Assembly (NCBI RefSeq): GCF_011057685.1
Contig: NZ_LNFY01000001.1
Coordinates: 620,001 to 684,000 of the forward strand
From: Thermotoga sp. Ku-13t
GTDB taxonomy: Bacteria; Thermotogota; Thermotogae; Thermotogales; DSM-5069
Length of the DNA stretch: 64,000 bases
Direction of reading: 5' to 3'
The number at the start of each line of letters is the position of its first letter. Within the stretch, counting starts at the first letter, position 1. A program made the translations under genes and the position numbers. Below the pieces are notes generated by a model that was not told where the DNA came from, searched no databases, and saw nothing but the letters and a program-made list of their open reading frames with translations. This document shows, piece by piece, positions 54,048 through 62,702 of the stretch.

Positions 54048-54551
54048 GTCCATCCCGACGAAGAACCTGTCTGTGAAATGCTTGCCTTCAGGCGGTGTCA
54101 GAAAGAAGTTCACGGCAACGTAGATGGATTCGACCACATCGAATCCTTTCAAAAATGGATACATCATTCCGACACTGAACTCGAGGTTTTCAAAAACGTA
54201 ATCGACGAAGGCCCCCGCTCCCACGTTCGCTGACCAGGTTGGTGTGGACTCGCCCGTTGTGAAATTGCCCAGAGTCGCACTGACCATGGGCCCGAGGGAG
54301 AAAGATTCAACACTGTACAGGCAGAGCTTCGCCAGAACTTCAAAGCTGTACATGTCAAACTGAGAGCCACTGAAGATCCCGCCAACGTCGAAGGTCAGGC
54401 CAGTCTCAACGGAAAACCTTCGATCGAGAAAGCCTACAGAGAGATTCCAACCCTGTACTTTGGCCAAACACAGGCCTGTCGATACGACGAAATGCGAGGC
54501 AAAAACATGAACGACCAGAGCGAGAAGCATCAACAACAAGATCTTTCTCAT
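53997..54551 (-). CDS. Small exported beta-rich protein, perhaps an outer-membrane barrel
   Basis: 184 residues with a signal peptide (MRKILLLMLLALVVHVFA) and alternating amphipathic strands rich in aromatics (WNLSVGFLDRRFSVETGLTF, GAFVDYVFENLEFSVGM), ending in F. This looks like an 8-strand barrel of the toga or outer membrane, but there is no motif to prove it. Last gene of the BMP transporter transcript, nine bases after the permease. Confidence 0.6.
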   Translation of the reverse strand: MRKILLLMLLALVVHVFASHFVVSTGLCLAKVQGWNLSVGFLDRRFSVETGLTFDVGGIFSGSQFDMYSFEVLAKLCLYSVESFSLGPMVSATLGNFTTGESTPTWSANVGAGAFVDYVFENLEFSVGMMYPFLKGFDVVESIYVAVNFFLTPPEGKHFTDRFFVGMDLLNGRFRWRFGFVETF

Positions 54552-54560
54552 CGACCCACC

Positions 54561-55514
54561 TCACTTTTCGTACGGTACTCCGTCTGCTGCAGGTGGCCGC
54601 GTCTTGCCGATGAAACCTGCGATCACGATCAAGGTGACGATGAACGGGAACATGTTGAACAGCGGTTTCGTCGTGGATGCAACCCTCAGCAAAGGACTGC
54701 TTTGAAGCTGGTTAGCGAACGCTTCGGAAAAACCAAACAACAGGCTCGCCCACATGGCACCCACCGGATTCCAGTTGCCCAGTATCATTGCAGCGAGCGC
54801 TATGAAACCTCGCCCACCAGTCATCAGTTCGCGGAAGTTACCCACTTCCCCAACGCTCAGAAACGCTCCACCCAGCGAAGCCATTACGCCGCTCATCAGA
54901 ACGCCGAAATACCTCACCGCATACACGTTGACACCCAGCGTATCGGCAGCCTCAGGATTTTCCCCCACAGACCTCATTCTCAATCCGAGTTTGGTTTTGT
55001 ATATGATGAACCAGGTGATCGCCACGGAGGCGAAGGCCATGTAAATCATCGGGCTCAGCTCTCCGATGGACTGCGCCAGGAACCTGTTCTTCATCAATAA
55101 AGGAATCTTAACTTCCGGAATCTTGCCCACGATATCTGTCTGACCCGGCCTGCCGAATATTGGTTCCATCAAAAAACCTGTCAATCCCTGCGCTAAGAGT
55201 ATCAGCGCGGTACCGGAGACTATCTGGTTTCCCCTCCAGGTTATGCTCGCCCACGCATGCAACCAGGCCATCCCCACTCCCACGAAGACGGCGAAGAGCA
55301 CACCGATCCATGCGTTGCCCGTGAGCCAGGTGAAGACGACCGAGACGAACGCACCCATGAGCATGATGCCTTCCAGAGCGATGTTCACAACACCCGTTAT
55401 TTCGCTGAAAACTCCTCCCAAGGAAGCGAAGATCAAGGGTGTAGCAGCCGTCAGCGTGAGTTTGTAGAACGCGGGGTTGGTGAATATATCTATCAGAGCC
55501 AGGAAGAGTCTCAT
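54561..55514 (-). CDS. ABC importer permease, BMP/nucleoside type (second subunit)
   Basis: 317 residues, about eight membrane segments, BPD_transp_2 family. FASLGGVFSEITGVVNIALEGIML near the N-terminus and LRMRSVGENPEAADTLGVN (the ATPase-contact loop) are typical of the NupQ/YufQ type. ATG overlaps the preceding permease by 4 bp. Pairs with the longer permease upstream to form the channel. Confidence 0.9.
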   Translation of the reverse strand: MRLFLALIDIFTNPAFYKLTLTAATPLIFASLGGVFSEITGVVNIALEGIMLMGAFVSVVFTWLTGNAWIGVLFAVFVGVGMAWLHAWASITWRGNQIVSGTALILLAQGLTGFLMEPIFGRPGQTDIVGKIPEVKIPLLMKNRFLAQSIGELSPMIYMAFASVAITWFIIYKTKLGLRMRSVGENPEAADTLGVNVYAVRYFGVLMSGVMASLGGAFLSVGEVGNFRELMTGGRGFIALAAMILGNWNPVGAMWASLLFGFSEAFANQLQSSPLLRVASTTKPLFNMFPFIVTLIVIAGFIGKTRPPAADGVPYEK

Positions 55515-56545
55515 CTGGCCACCTTCTTTCTTAAAAAGATGGTCCTGACGATGCGGTCAGCTGCAACGAGGAAAATAATGATCGCCTGAACGATCATTAT
55601 GATGTGCTTCGGAACCCCAATGAACTGCATCTCGTTCGAACCGTTGCGGAGCGCACCCATGAGCAACGCAGCGAAGATGATTCCTATGGGATTGTTCTGA
55701 CCTATCAAAGCTATGGAAATACCATCAAAGCCTTTCCCACCCGAGAGCGTTCCCAGAAATCTGTGATGGACTCCCATGACTTCCAGCGTGCCCGCAAGGC
55801 CTGCCAGTGCCCCGCTTATCGCCATGGCGAGGACTATGTTCTGTGCGAGTTTTATGCCTCCGTACTCAGCAGCATAAGGATTGAAGCCCGCCGCTTTGAG
55901 TTCGTATCCTTTGCTGGTCTTGTCGAGCAATATCTTGACCAAGATGGCGGCGATCACGGCGATTATGATGCCGCTGGTGAGTTCGGTCGCCTGAACCACC
56001 ATCAAAGGGGGTAGCTTCGCGCTGGATGCAATCTCAGGGCTTTTCGGTGTTCCAAAACCAACACCCATAGGCACTGTGACGACGTAGCTGGAAAGATAAT
56101 CCGCTATCCAGTTCAACATGATCGTGGTGACCACTTCGTGAGCACCCGTTTTCGCCTTCAAGAAACCTGCGATCGAAGCATAACCGGCTCCAGCGAGCAT
56201 GCCCACGAGCATCGTCAGAGGGATCGCGAGGACGGCTGGAATAGAACCTGCGTTGATGGCGAAGGCCGTCGCCGCCATCGCACCGACGATCATCTGACCT
56301 TCGGCGCCTATGTTGAAAAGACCAGCTCTGAAACCGAACCCAACCGCAAGACCAGTCAGAATCAGCGGAGTTGTCTTAACGATGGTGGAAGCTACGGCCA
56401 GTCTGGAACCAAAGGCACCCCTGAAGAGCGCCGCATAGGCCGTTATGGGATTTTTACCTATCATCAATATCACGAAAGACGCGATGATCAGCGCAACGAG
56501 CACCGAAAGTACCGGTACGAGGAACGCCCAGAGCCTCTGGTTCAA
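55511..56545 (-). CDS. ABC importer permease, BMP/nucleoside type (first subunit)
   Basis: 344 residues, NupP/YufP type. TPLILTGLAVGFGFRAGLFNIG followed by AEGQMIVGA is the family signature, and YELKAAGFNPYAAEYGGI the coupling loop. Overlaps the ATPase gene by 4 bp at its start and the next permease at its end. Confidence 0.9.
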   Translation of the reverse strand: MNQRLWAFLVPVLSVLVALIIASFVILMIGKNPITAYAALFRGAFGSRLAVASTIVKTTPLILTGLAVGFGFRAGLFNIGAEGQMIVGAMAATAFAINAGSIPAVLAIPLTMLVGMLAGAGYASIAGFLKAKTGAHEVVTTIMLNWIADYLSSYVVTVPMGVGFGTPKSPEIASSAKLPPLMVVQATELTSGIIIAVIAAILVKILLDKTSKGYELKAAGFNPYAAEYGGIKLAQNIVLAMAISGALAGLAGTLEVMGVHHRFLGTLSGGKGFDGISIALIGQNNPIGIIFAALLMGALRNGSNEMQFIGVPKHIIMIVQAIIIFLVAADRIVRTIFLRKKVAR

Positions 56546-58074
56546 GCCACACGCCCCCTGATCTCTTCCAGTCTGTGCCCAGCCATCATGAGACCTATCT
56601 CCTCGATCGTGACGGAACCTGGTTCCACCTCTCCCATGATCTGACCGTTGTACATCACGGCGATCCGATCGGCCAGCGACAGGACTTCCTCGAGCTCCAT
56701 CGAAACGAGCAGAACGGCGACGTTCGAGTCTCTGAGTTGCAGGAGCGTTCTGTGGACGAATTCCGTCGCACCAACATCTAAGCCTCTCGTAGGTTGAGAA
56801 ACTATCATGAGCTTTGGTTCCAGGCCAATTTCTCTCGCGATCACGATCTTCTGCTGGTTACCGCCTGAAAAATTGGCTCCGAGCATTCTCACGTTGTTGG
56901 GTCGAACGTCGAACCTTTTGAATAGCTCTTCTGCAAAGCTGAGGATCTTTCCGTGAACCAGAAATTCACCGTTCGCAAACGGTGGTCTGTAATGTCTCCC
57001 GAGGATCACGTTGTAATACGCGGGAAACTGAAGTATGAGACCGTACTTGTGTCTGTCTTCCGGAATGTGACCCATGCCCATTTCCCTGAGTTCTCTCGGT
57101 GTTGCGTGGGTAACGTCCTTTCCGAGGAAATACACCTTGCCGGAGACGGGTCTTCTCAAACCTGTGAGCGCCTCGATCAGTTCCGACTGACCGTTGCCTG
57201 CCACTCCTGCGATGGCGTAGATCTCTCCAGATCGGACTTCGAACGATACTCCCTTAACGGCTTCCAGATTTCTGTAATCCTTGACACGGAGATTTTCAAC
57301 CTTGAGGACTACTTCGCCTGGCCTGGCGGGCGTCTTTTCCACTATGAAGACAACGTCTCTGCCGACCATAAGGCGTGCTATTTCTCGAGGATTGGTTTCG
57401 CTCTTGTTCAACACACCCGTGACTTTCCCCTGTCTCGTCACCGTGATCCGATCGCTGACCCTCATCACTTCGTTCAGTTTATGTGAAATGAAGATGATCG
57501 TTTTCCCGCTCTCTTTCAACCTGAACATGGTTTCAAAAAGTTCCTCGGTCTCCTGCGGTGTGAGAACGGCGGTGGGTTCGTCCAGTATCAGGATCTCCGC
57601 ACCCCTGTAGAGCACTTTCAGTATCTCGACTCTCTGCTGCATCCCAACTGGAAGGTCTTCTATCTTCGCGTCCGGATCGACGTGAAGACCGTAGCGTTTG
57701 GAAAGTTCCGCAACCTTTTTCCTCGCACCTTTAAGATCGAACAAGAAACCGAAACCAGTTTCAGAACCGAGCACGACGTTCTCGGCCACGGTCAGGTTGT
57801 TCACCAGCATGAAGTGCTGATGCACCATACCGATACCCATTGCTATCGCGTCACGGGGACTTTTGAAGCTGACTTTCTTGCCGAAAATGTGTATCTCACC
57901 GGAATCCGGTTTCAAGAGGCCGTAGAGCTGGTTCATGAGTGTGGTTTTTCCCGCCCCGTTTTCTCCCACGATCGCGTGTATTTCTCCTTTGTATACTGTG
58001 AGATCCACGTGGTCGTTCGCAACCACCTGCGGAAACTTCTTTACTATCTGGATCATCTCCACTGCCTTTTCCAC
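56542..58074 (-). CDS. ABC importer ATPase, BMP/nucleoside type (two ATPase domains)
   Basis: 510 residues with duplicated ATPase domains as in sugar and nucleoside importers. First domain: GENGAGKTTL, DLPVGMQQRVEI, ILDEPTAVLTPQE. Second: a degenerate Walker A (GVAGNGQSEL), FSGGNQQKIVIARE, VSQPTRGLDVGA. GTG start with GAGAGGTTG upstream, about 50 bases after the binding-protein stop and its hairpin. Confidence 0.93.
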   Translation of the reverse strand: MEKAVEMIQIVKKFPQVVANDHVDLTVYKGEIHAIVGENGAGKTTLMNQLYGLLKPDSGEIHIFGKKVSFKSPRDAIAMGIGMVHQHFMLVNNLTVAENVVLGSETGFGFLFDLKGARKKVAELSKRYGLHVDPDAKIEDLPVGMQQRVEILKVLYRGAEILILDEPTAVLTPQETEELFETMFRLKESGKTIIFISHKLNEVMRVSDRITVTRQGKVTGVLNKSETNPREIARLMVGRDVVFIVEKTPARPGEVVLKVENLRVKDYRNLEAVKGVSFEVRSGEIYAIAGVAGNGQSELIEALTGLRRPVSGKVYFLGKDVTHATPRELREMGMGHIPEDRHKYGLILQFPAYYNVILGRHYRPPFANGEFLVHGKILSFAEELFKRFDVRPNNVRMLGANFSGGNQQKIVIAREIGLEPKLMIVSQPTRGLDVGATEFVHRTLLQLRDSNVAVLLVSMELEEVLSLADRIAVMYNGQIMGEVEPGSVTIEEIGLMMAGHRLEEIRGRVA

Positions 58075-58097
58075 GCTTTCAACCTCTCTTCGAAGAA

Positions 58098-58117
58098 GGG
58101 GCGCCGCCCGGCGCCCC
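58098..58117 (-). promoter_or_regulatory. Stable hairpin between binding-protein and ATPase genes
   Basis: GGGGCGCC and GGCGCCCC with a 4-nt loop, seven bases after the binding-protein stop. On the minus (coding) strand no T-run follows; the T-run lies on the other side, so it is not a terminator of this transcript. It probably protects the upstream mRNA end and raises binding-protein yield relative to the ATPase and permeases. Confidence 0.6.
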
Positions 58118-58124
58118 AGTTTTT

Positions 58125-59207
58125 TCAGAACGGGAACGATATGGCGGGAACCTGGAACGCCTTGAGTGCGTCCTCCGTATCTGGAATGACGAGTTTGCCG
58201 TCCTTTATCAGCTTCGTGAGGTATTCAAGTTCAGCGATGACTCTGTTCGGTATCATGCCTTTGGTGTACTTCATCGGGCTCACACCGGCACCATCTTCCT
58301 TGACGCCGAGAACTTTCAATCCGCCTTCGAACGTGCCTTCCCACGCCGCCTTAACGCCGTAGTAGGCCGCCATGGAGATCCCCTTCATCGCGCTGCAGAG
58401 CACGACACCCGGAGCCATGTAGTCTTGGTCGACGTCCACACCGATCGCGAAGAATCCTCTATTGTTCTTCGTGACGTAGTCGATGATGTCGACCAGCCTG
58501 TCAGAACCCACAAGTGCGACCATCTTTTCCTTCGCGGCTTCGATACCACCGTTGCCACAGGCACCAGCCGCCAGGAAGACGATGTCCGCACCCTGAGCGT
58601 ACTGTGCCATCGTGAGGTCCTTGCCCTTCTTGGGATCTTCGAAGTCGTTGGTGTAACCTCTCAAGATCTCAACCTTCTTCCTGTGTAGCGTGGAATAAAT
58701 CTTCGCACCGGCTTCGTAACCGTAGCGGAACCTTTCGACTGGTGGGATCGGAATGCCTCCAACGAAACCGATCTTTCCGGTCGCAGTCATGGCCGCAGCG
58801 ATGTAACCGGCGTAGAAACCAGCATGTTCCTCCTTGAACACGTAGCACAGCACGTTCGGTAGGCTCTCTCCCTCAGGTGGCACGATGTCGATTCCGACAA
58901 AATACACGTTCGGGAACTGCTTGGCAACTTTGAACAGCGCGTCCGTCATCATGAATCCCACTGCGAAGACCACGTCCGCTTCCTGTGCCGCCCTGGTGAG
59001 GTTGGGTATGTAGTCTGCCTGTTCGTAGGATTGAATGACCTTGGCTTCTGCTCCGATCTCTTTCGCTGCCGTCAGGATGCCTTCCCAAGTTCCATCGTTG
59101 AAGGACTTATCACCCAGACCTCCAACGTCTGTGACCATGATGACTTTGAACGCCATGGCGAAGACCGCGAGCGCGACGATCAGAAACAGTGCGATCAACC
59201 TTTTCAT
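58125..59207 (-). CDS. BMP-family ABC substrate-binding protein
   Basis: 360 residues, Bmp/Med family, which binds nucleosides, riboflavin or related ligands. Signal peptide MKRLIALFLIVALAVFAMA without a lipobox Cys. Family marks: VTDVGGLGDKSFNDG, AVGFMMTDAL, GFVGGIPIPPVERF, GACGNGGIEAA and GVDVDQDYMAPG. ATG 59207 has GGGGGGAG upstream and overlaps the stop of the large membrane protein by 4 bp. Ligand cannot be fixed; a purine nucleoside is the commonest for this architecture. Confidence 0.92.
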   Translation of the reverse strand: MKRLIALFLIVALAVFAMAFKVIMVTDVGGLGDKSFNDGTWEGILTAAKEIGAEAKVIQSYEQADYIPNLTRAAQEADVVFAVGFMMTDALFKVAKQFPNVYFVGIDIVPPEGESLPNVLCYVFKEEHAGFYAGYIAAAMTATGKIGFVGGIPIPPVERFRYGYEAGAKIYSTLHRKKVEILRGYTNDFEDPKKGKDLTMAQYAQGADIVFLAAGACGNGGIEAAKEKMVALVGSDRLVDIIDYVTKNNRGFFAIGVDVDQDYMAPGVVLCSAMKGISMAAYYGVKAAWEGTFEGGLKVLGVKEDGAGVSPMKYTKGMIPNRVIAELEYLTKLIKDGKLVIPDTEDALKAFQVPAISFPF

Positions 59208-61126
59208 ACTGACTCCCCCCTTCTGAAGAGTTTGAAAACATTGACGGCGACCAGAAAGATAGCTGTCAGGAAGAGCAATGGATTGACGAACGAATCCGTC
59301 TGCGATCTCAGCACGGGTGACGTCTGTTCCACGATCAGGATCAACTCGTGACTGTTCAGCCACGCCCAGATCGAACCAACCAGGAGAATCACAGACGGTC
59401 CGAGAGATATCTTAGGACTCAGGAAGAAACCTGTCAAGAACACGAGCAACAGAACCAGAAGGACCGAAAGTGAGTATCTGTTGTTGAAAACGTTGATGTG
59501 TGGTGGTCGTACCTCTTCCGAAGTCTGAAAAACTTCCTGATCGAAAGTTGTTAACAGATCAGAGAGAATGGGATACTTCATACTGAAGAGATCTTGCACA
59601 TGCTGTTTGAACTCATCCCTGAGCCTCGGCGCAGAGTAGTTCACCAACCTCTTACTGTATTTGAGTAGCGCATCGAGGTCTTTCTTGAAACTTCTCATGC
59701 GTGACTTCTCATCGAGCAGGTAAAACCTGAGCACATTGGACAGAGGTTGAAATTCTCCCAGTCTCGCACTGGCATTGCTGTAGCTGAAAAAGTTCGAACG
59801 GTCGTTGAAAAAGACGGCGTGTCTCGGTGTCAGGAGGATCTCCGTTATGACTCCTTTCGAATTGAGATCGCCGATTCTTTCCACAAGATCATCAATCACG
59901 GCCTTCGTGTCTTCCAGGCTGGTGTACATGGTCGAAGACAGGCGCCTGACGTAATGAGCCACTCTCGAAAGTTCGTCGACGTACAGTTCTCGCTTCAGAA
60001 GATCGTAGTACTTCGACTCGAGGAAACTCTCCTGTCTGTCCATAGACAGCTCTTCACATCGTGGGACCAGCGGCAAGATGAGAGACAACAGTATCAAAGC
60101 TATGGAAACGATCTCAAGCAATTTTGAGCGCCTCTTCGGTAATCTGAGAACCGCAAACATAAGACCCAGGAACAGGACCGAACCGTAGGCCATAGATTCA
60201 TAACGCGATGTAGGATTAAAGAGAAAGAACAGATAGACAGATTCGAAGATCAAGACACAGCTCAGCGCGATGTTTCGAATCTTTGGATATCTGAACACCA
60301 CCACTAACACCAGTGCATAAACGACAAACCTCAGCCACCAGTAGTTCCTCGTGTTCGGCGTCAGTTTCTGTACCATCTGTGCCACGTTCGCTTGAAGACT
60401 CGTGATCGGTTTGACGATGTCTCTCGCCACGAAAGCCGCTTCCCTGTTTATGTGTGCCACAACCCTTGCAGGGTCTCTCTGTATGTTTTCGAACGCCCTG
60501 TTCACGGCTTGATCGAGCATCGCTTGAATGTTCGGATCTTGATAGAACTGCGTTAAATCCGAAAGGTGCTTCAGATCGGATGGAGGGGTGAAAACGTAGT
60601 CCGAAAGTTCGAGTTGAAATCTCTGTTCAACGTTCACTGGCGGTCTTTCATCCGTGAGCCCCAGCTGGTAAGCTATGATCCACGAGAAGAGCGTTCTCGC
60701 TTCCCTGCTCACCACGTCCCTGTAGCGGGTGAAGAAATCTATGAAAGAAGCGTTCTTCATCACTTGATCTGCCGCCAGGCGCGCCTTCGACAGTTTGCTC
60801 GAAAGGTACGAAAAAAACAGCGCACTGGCGAGCTGTTCTTCTTCGCTCTCGAAACTGTACGAACTGTAGATCAATCCCAGATAGTATCCGAGATCCGGCG
60901 TGGCTTCTCTTTTATCCACGCTGCCGGCGATTAGGAACCTGTAGAAACGATACAGCGAAAGATGACGCAGTGACTCTTCCACCTGGATGAGAAACGGATG
61001 CTGGATCGAACCAGACTCGTACTCACGAACCAGCTTCAGATAAAGCTCCAGCGCATCAGGAATTTGAAGGGCTAAAAAAGTCAAAGGTAAAAGTAGAACA
61101 AATACCAGAAAAATTCTCCTGAGCAC
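59204..61126 (-). CDS. Large membrane protein of unknown function, coupled to the BMP importer
   Basis: 640 residues, not recognised. Signal-like N-terminal segment, about 230 mostly helical extracytoplasmic residues, a block of five to six membrane segments (about 275-370), about 175 helical residues, and a final group of three segments (about 555-630). No catalytic motif seen. GTG 61126 has GGAGGATG six bases upstream. It is first in the transcript and its stop overlaps the binding-protein ATG, so it may be an accessory factor or sensor for this importer. An extended -10 (TGCTATATT, about 61157-61149) may be the promoter. Confidence 0.75.
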   Translation of the reverse strand: MLRRIFLVFVLLLPLTFLALQIPDALELYLKLVREYESGSIQHPFLIQVEESLRHLSLYRFYRFLIAGSVDKREATPDLGYYLGLIYSSYSFESEEEQLASALFFSYLSSKLSKARLAADQVMKNASFIDFFTRYRDVVSREARTLFSWIIAYQLGLTDERPPVNVEQRFQLELSDYVFTPPSDLKHLSDLTQFYQDPNIQAMLDQAVNRAFENIQRDPARVVAHINREAAFVARDIVKPITSLQANVAQMVQKLTPNTRNYWWLRFVVYALVLVVVFRYPKIRNIALSCVLIFESVYLFFLFNPTSRYESMAYGSVLFLGLMFAVLRLPKRRSKLLEIVSIALILLSLILPLVPRCEELSMDRQESFLESKYYDLLKRELYVDELSRVAHYVRRLSSTMYTSLEDTKAVIDDLVERIGDLNSKGVITEILLTPRHAVFFNDRSNFFSYSNASARLGEFQPLSNVLRFYLLDEKSRMRSFKKDLDALLKYSKRLVNYSAPRLRDEFKQHVQDLFSMKYPILSDLLTTFDQEVFQTSEEVRPPHINVFNNRYSLSVLLVLLLVFLTGFFLSPKISLGPSVILLVGSIWAWLNSHELILIVEQTSPVLRSQTDSFVNPLLFLTAIFLVAVNVFKLFRRGESV

Positions 61127-61322
61127 ATATCATCCTCCGTACATTCAAAATATAGCACATGAAGGTCAAACGTGAGACACGCATGGCTCAGGCTGTCCCC
61201 TTGAAATTTTACTGCTAAAGAGATTCCAGTTGAAAGGATGGACATTGGTCTTCCGGTTAGGTCATGAATCTAAGAATATGCTCTACGTGAACATGGTAAA
61301 ATAAAAAAGGGGATAGGGTAAA

Positions 61323-62288
61323 ATGATGCTGTCCATGTTCGGTCATTTAAGGTTCATAAATGACAAGGGGGAAATTTTAGATATCCAAACCATAAGGTCA
61401 AGAAAAGCGCGCGAATTGCTGCGTTATTTCGTTGTTTTCCACAGGCGGAGGATCCCCAAAGAAGTTCTGTTCGAAATGTTCTGGCCCGGTATGGAAGAAA
61501 ACTATGCCTGCAGGAACCTACAAACAGCAATATCCATGATCCGAAGGTTTCTTGGAAAGGATTTGCTGACCTATCGTGATGGGACCTACTGCTTCGACGA
61601 GAACGGCGAAGTTTCTGTGGATGCGGAAGAATTCGAGAAAAAGATTGCAAGAGCGAGGTCATGTAGCGATGTAAAAGACAAAGTTGCGATCCTCAAGTGT
61701 GCTGTGGATGAATATCTGGATGATGTTCTGATCGAATGTGGGTACGAAGATTGGGCTATGCAGGCACGAGAACACTACAAAGATCTTTTGATTGAAGCAC
61801 TGCTCGAATTGATCGCCTTCCACGAGGCAAAGAATGAGTACACGGAAGTCTGTAACTTGGCGAAACGGGTGCTGGAGAAGGATCCATACAACGAATCGGC
61901 GTGTATGAGTCTTCTTAAGGCTATGAGCAAGCTCGGCCAGGAACTTGAAGCCCTGAGTTTCTACAGATCTTTCGCAAGCAGGATGGAGAAAGAGCTCGGG
62001 GTGATTCCTTCACAGGAACTCAGAGATCTCTACGAACACCTCCTTGCACAGCGAAAGAGAACCGTGTGGATCATCACTATCGAGACAGATCGAACCGATG
62101 AAGTCATTCAGCACCTGAAAGGAATTCTCAGGGAAACCGACGCGGTCAAGATTTTTTCAAAAGGAAAGCTTGGCATCTTCATACGCGATGTTGACGATCC
62201 CATCGCGAAATCGATTCAAAAGAGGATAGAATTGGCCTTGAAGCAGTGCTCTTCTCACTGCAAGATTTCCTTAAGAAAGGCACGCTGA
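61323..62288 (+). CDS. SARP/BTAD-type transcriptional regulator
   Basis: 321 residues. N-terminal OmpR-like winged helix (about 1-95: MFGHLRFINDKGEILDI, SRKARELLRYFVV, PKEVLFEMFWPGMEENYACRNLQTAISMIRRFLG in parts), then a BTAD helical domain (about 100-245: VDAEEFEKKI, EALLELIAFHEAKNEY, YNESACMSLLKAM, EKELGVIPSQELRDLYE). The C-terminal ~75 residues resemble a small alpha/beta domain of unknown role. SARP proteins bind direct heptamer repeats at 11-bp spacing; such repeats lie right after this gene. Divergent from the BMP operon. Confidence 0.87.
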   Translation: MMLSMFGHLRFINDKGEILDIQTIRSRKARELLRYFVVFHRRRIPKEVLFEMFWPGMEENYACRNLQTAISMIRRFLGKDLLTYRDGTYCFDENGEVSVDAEEFEKKIARARSCSDVKDKVAILKCAVDEYLDDVLIECGYEDWAMQAREHYKDLLIEALLELIAFHEAKNEYTEVCNLAKRVLEKDPYNESACMSLLKAMSKLGQELEALSFYRSFASRMEKELGVIPSQELRDLYEHLLAQRKRTVWIITIETDRTDEVIQHLKGILRETDAVKIFSKGKLGIFIRDVDDPIAKSIQKRIELALKQCSSHCKISLRKAR

Positions 62289-62321
62289 GTTTTGAGCTGT
62301 TCTTGAGTTTTTTCTGAGCTT
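62286..62321 (+). promoter_or_regulatory. Direct repeats, candidate SARP/BTAD operator
   Basis: TGAGCTG (62293), TGAGTTT (62304) and TGAGCTT (62315) recur at exactly 11-bp spacing; a fourth TGAG copy at 62286 (the stop codon of the regulator gene) is 7 bp before the first. The last repeat ends five bases before the -10 of the next gene, overlapping the region where RNA polymerase binds, as in SARP operators. Confidence 0.6.
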
Positions 62322-62332
62322 TTTATTACAAT
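62303..62332 (+). promoter_or_regulatory. Promoter of the zinc-ribbon/MshEN gene
   Basis: -35 TTGAGT (62303-62308), 18-bp spacer, -10 TACAAT (62327-62332). The -35 coincides with the middle direct repeat. Confidence 0.6.
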
Positions 62333-62372
62333 TTTCTAAGAGTTTTCACCTAAACTTTTTCCGAGAGAGAGG

Positions 62373-62702
62373 GTGACAGTTACGCACAAGTTCAAGTGCA
62401 TCAACTGTGGGGACGAGAGTTACTCAGCTGCGTCGCTGGAGTATCAAAAGTTCCCGAGGTGTGAGAAATGCGGGGGTAAAATATTGAGAGTGCACCCGCC
62501 CATGAAACTGGGTGAGATATTGATCGCCTTGGGAATGATAAACGATCTTGACCTTCAGAGGGCTTTGAAGATCCAGAACGATCTGAGCGAGCATCTCGTT
62601 TTAGGTAAACTTCTCATCAAGCTCAAGCTCATCAGCACAACAGAGCTCGAAAGAGCGCTGAGGCTTCAGCGCGACATGATGGGTGGCACAGCGATTCAGT
62701 AG
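62373..62702 (+). CDS. Zinc-ribbon plus MshEN-like domain protein
   Basis: 109 residues. Residues about 8-38 form a zinc ribbon (CINCGDE...CEKCGGK). Residues about 44-105 contain two half-repeats, MKLGEILIALGMINDLDLQRAL and VLGKLLIKLKLISTTELERAL (each about 22 residues, split across turns), the pattern of the MshEN domain found at the start of the PilB protein in this window. A stand-alone copy could bind c-di-GMP or a partner. GTG start with GAGAGAGAGG. Convergent with the next gene (7-bp overlap). Confidence 0.72.
   Translation: MTVTHKFKCINCGDESYSAASLEYQKFPRCEKCGGKILRVHPPMKLGEILIALGMINDLDLQRALKIQNDLSEHLVLGKLLIKLKLISTTELERALRLQRDMMGGTAIQ

Noticed and set aside
58098-58125. Rho-independent terminator on the plus strand
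   Set aside because: Hairpin plus T-run has that form on the plus strand, but no plus-strand gene ends nearby; it more likely serves the minus-strand transcript.
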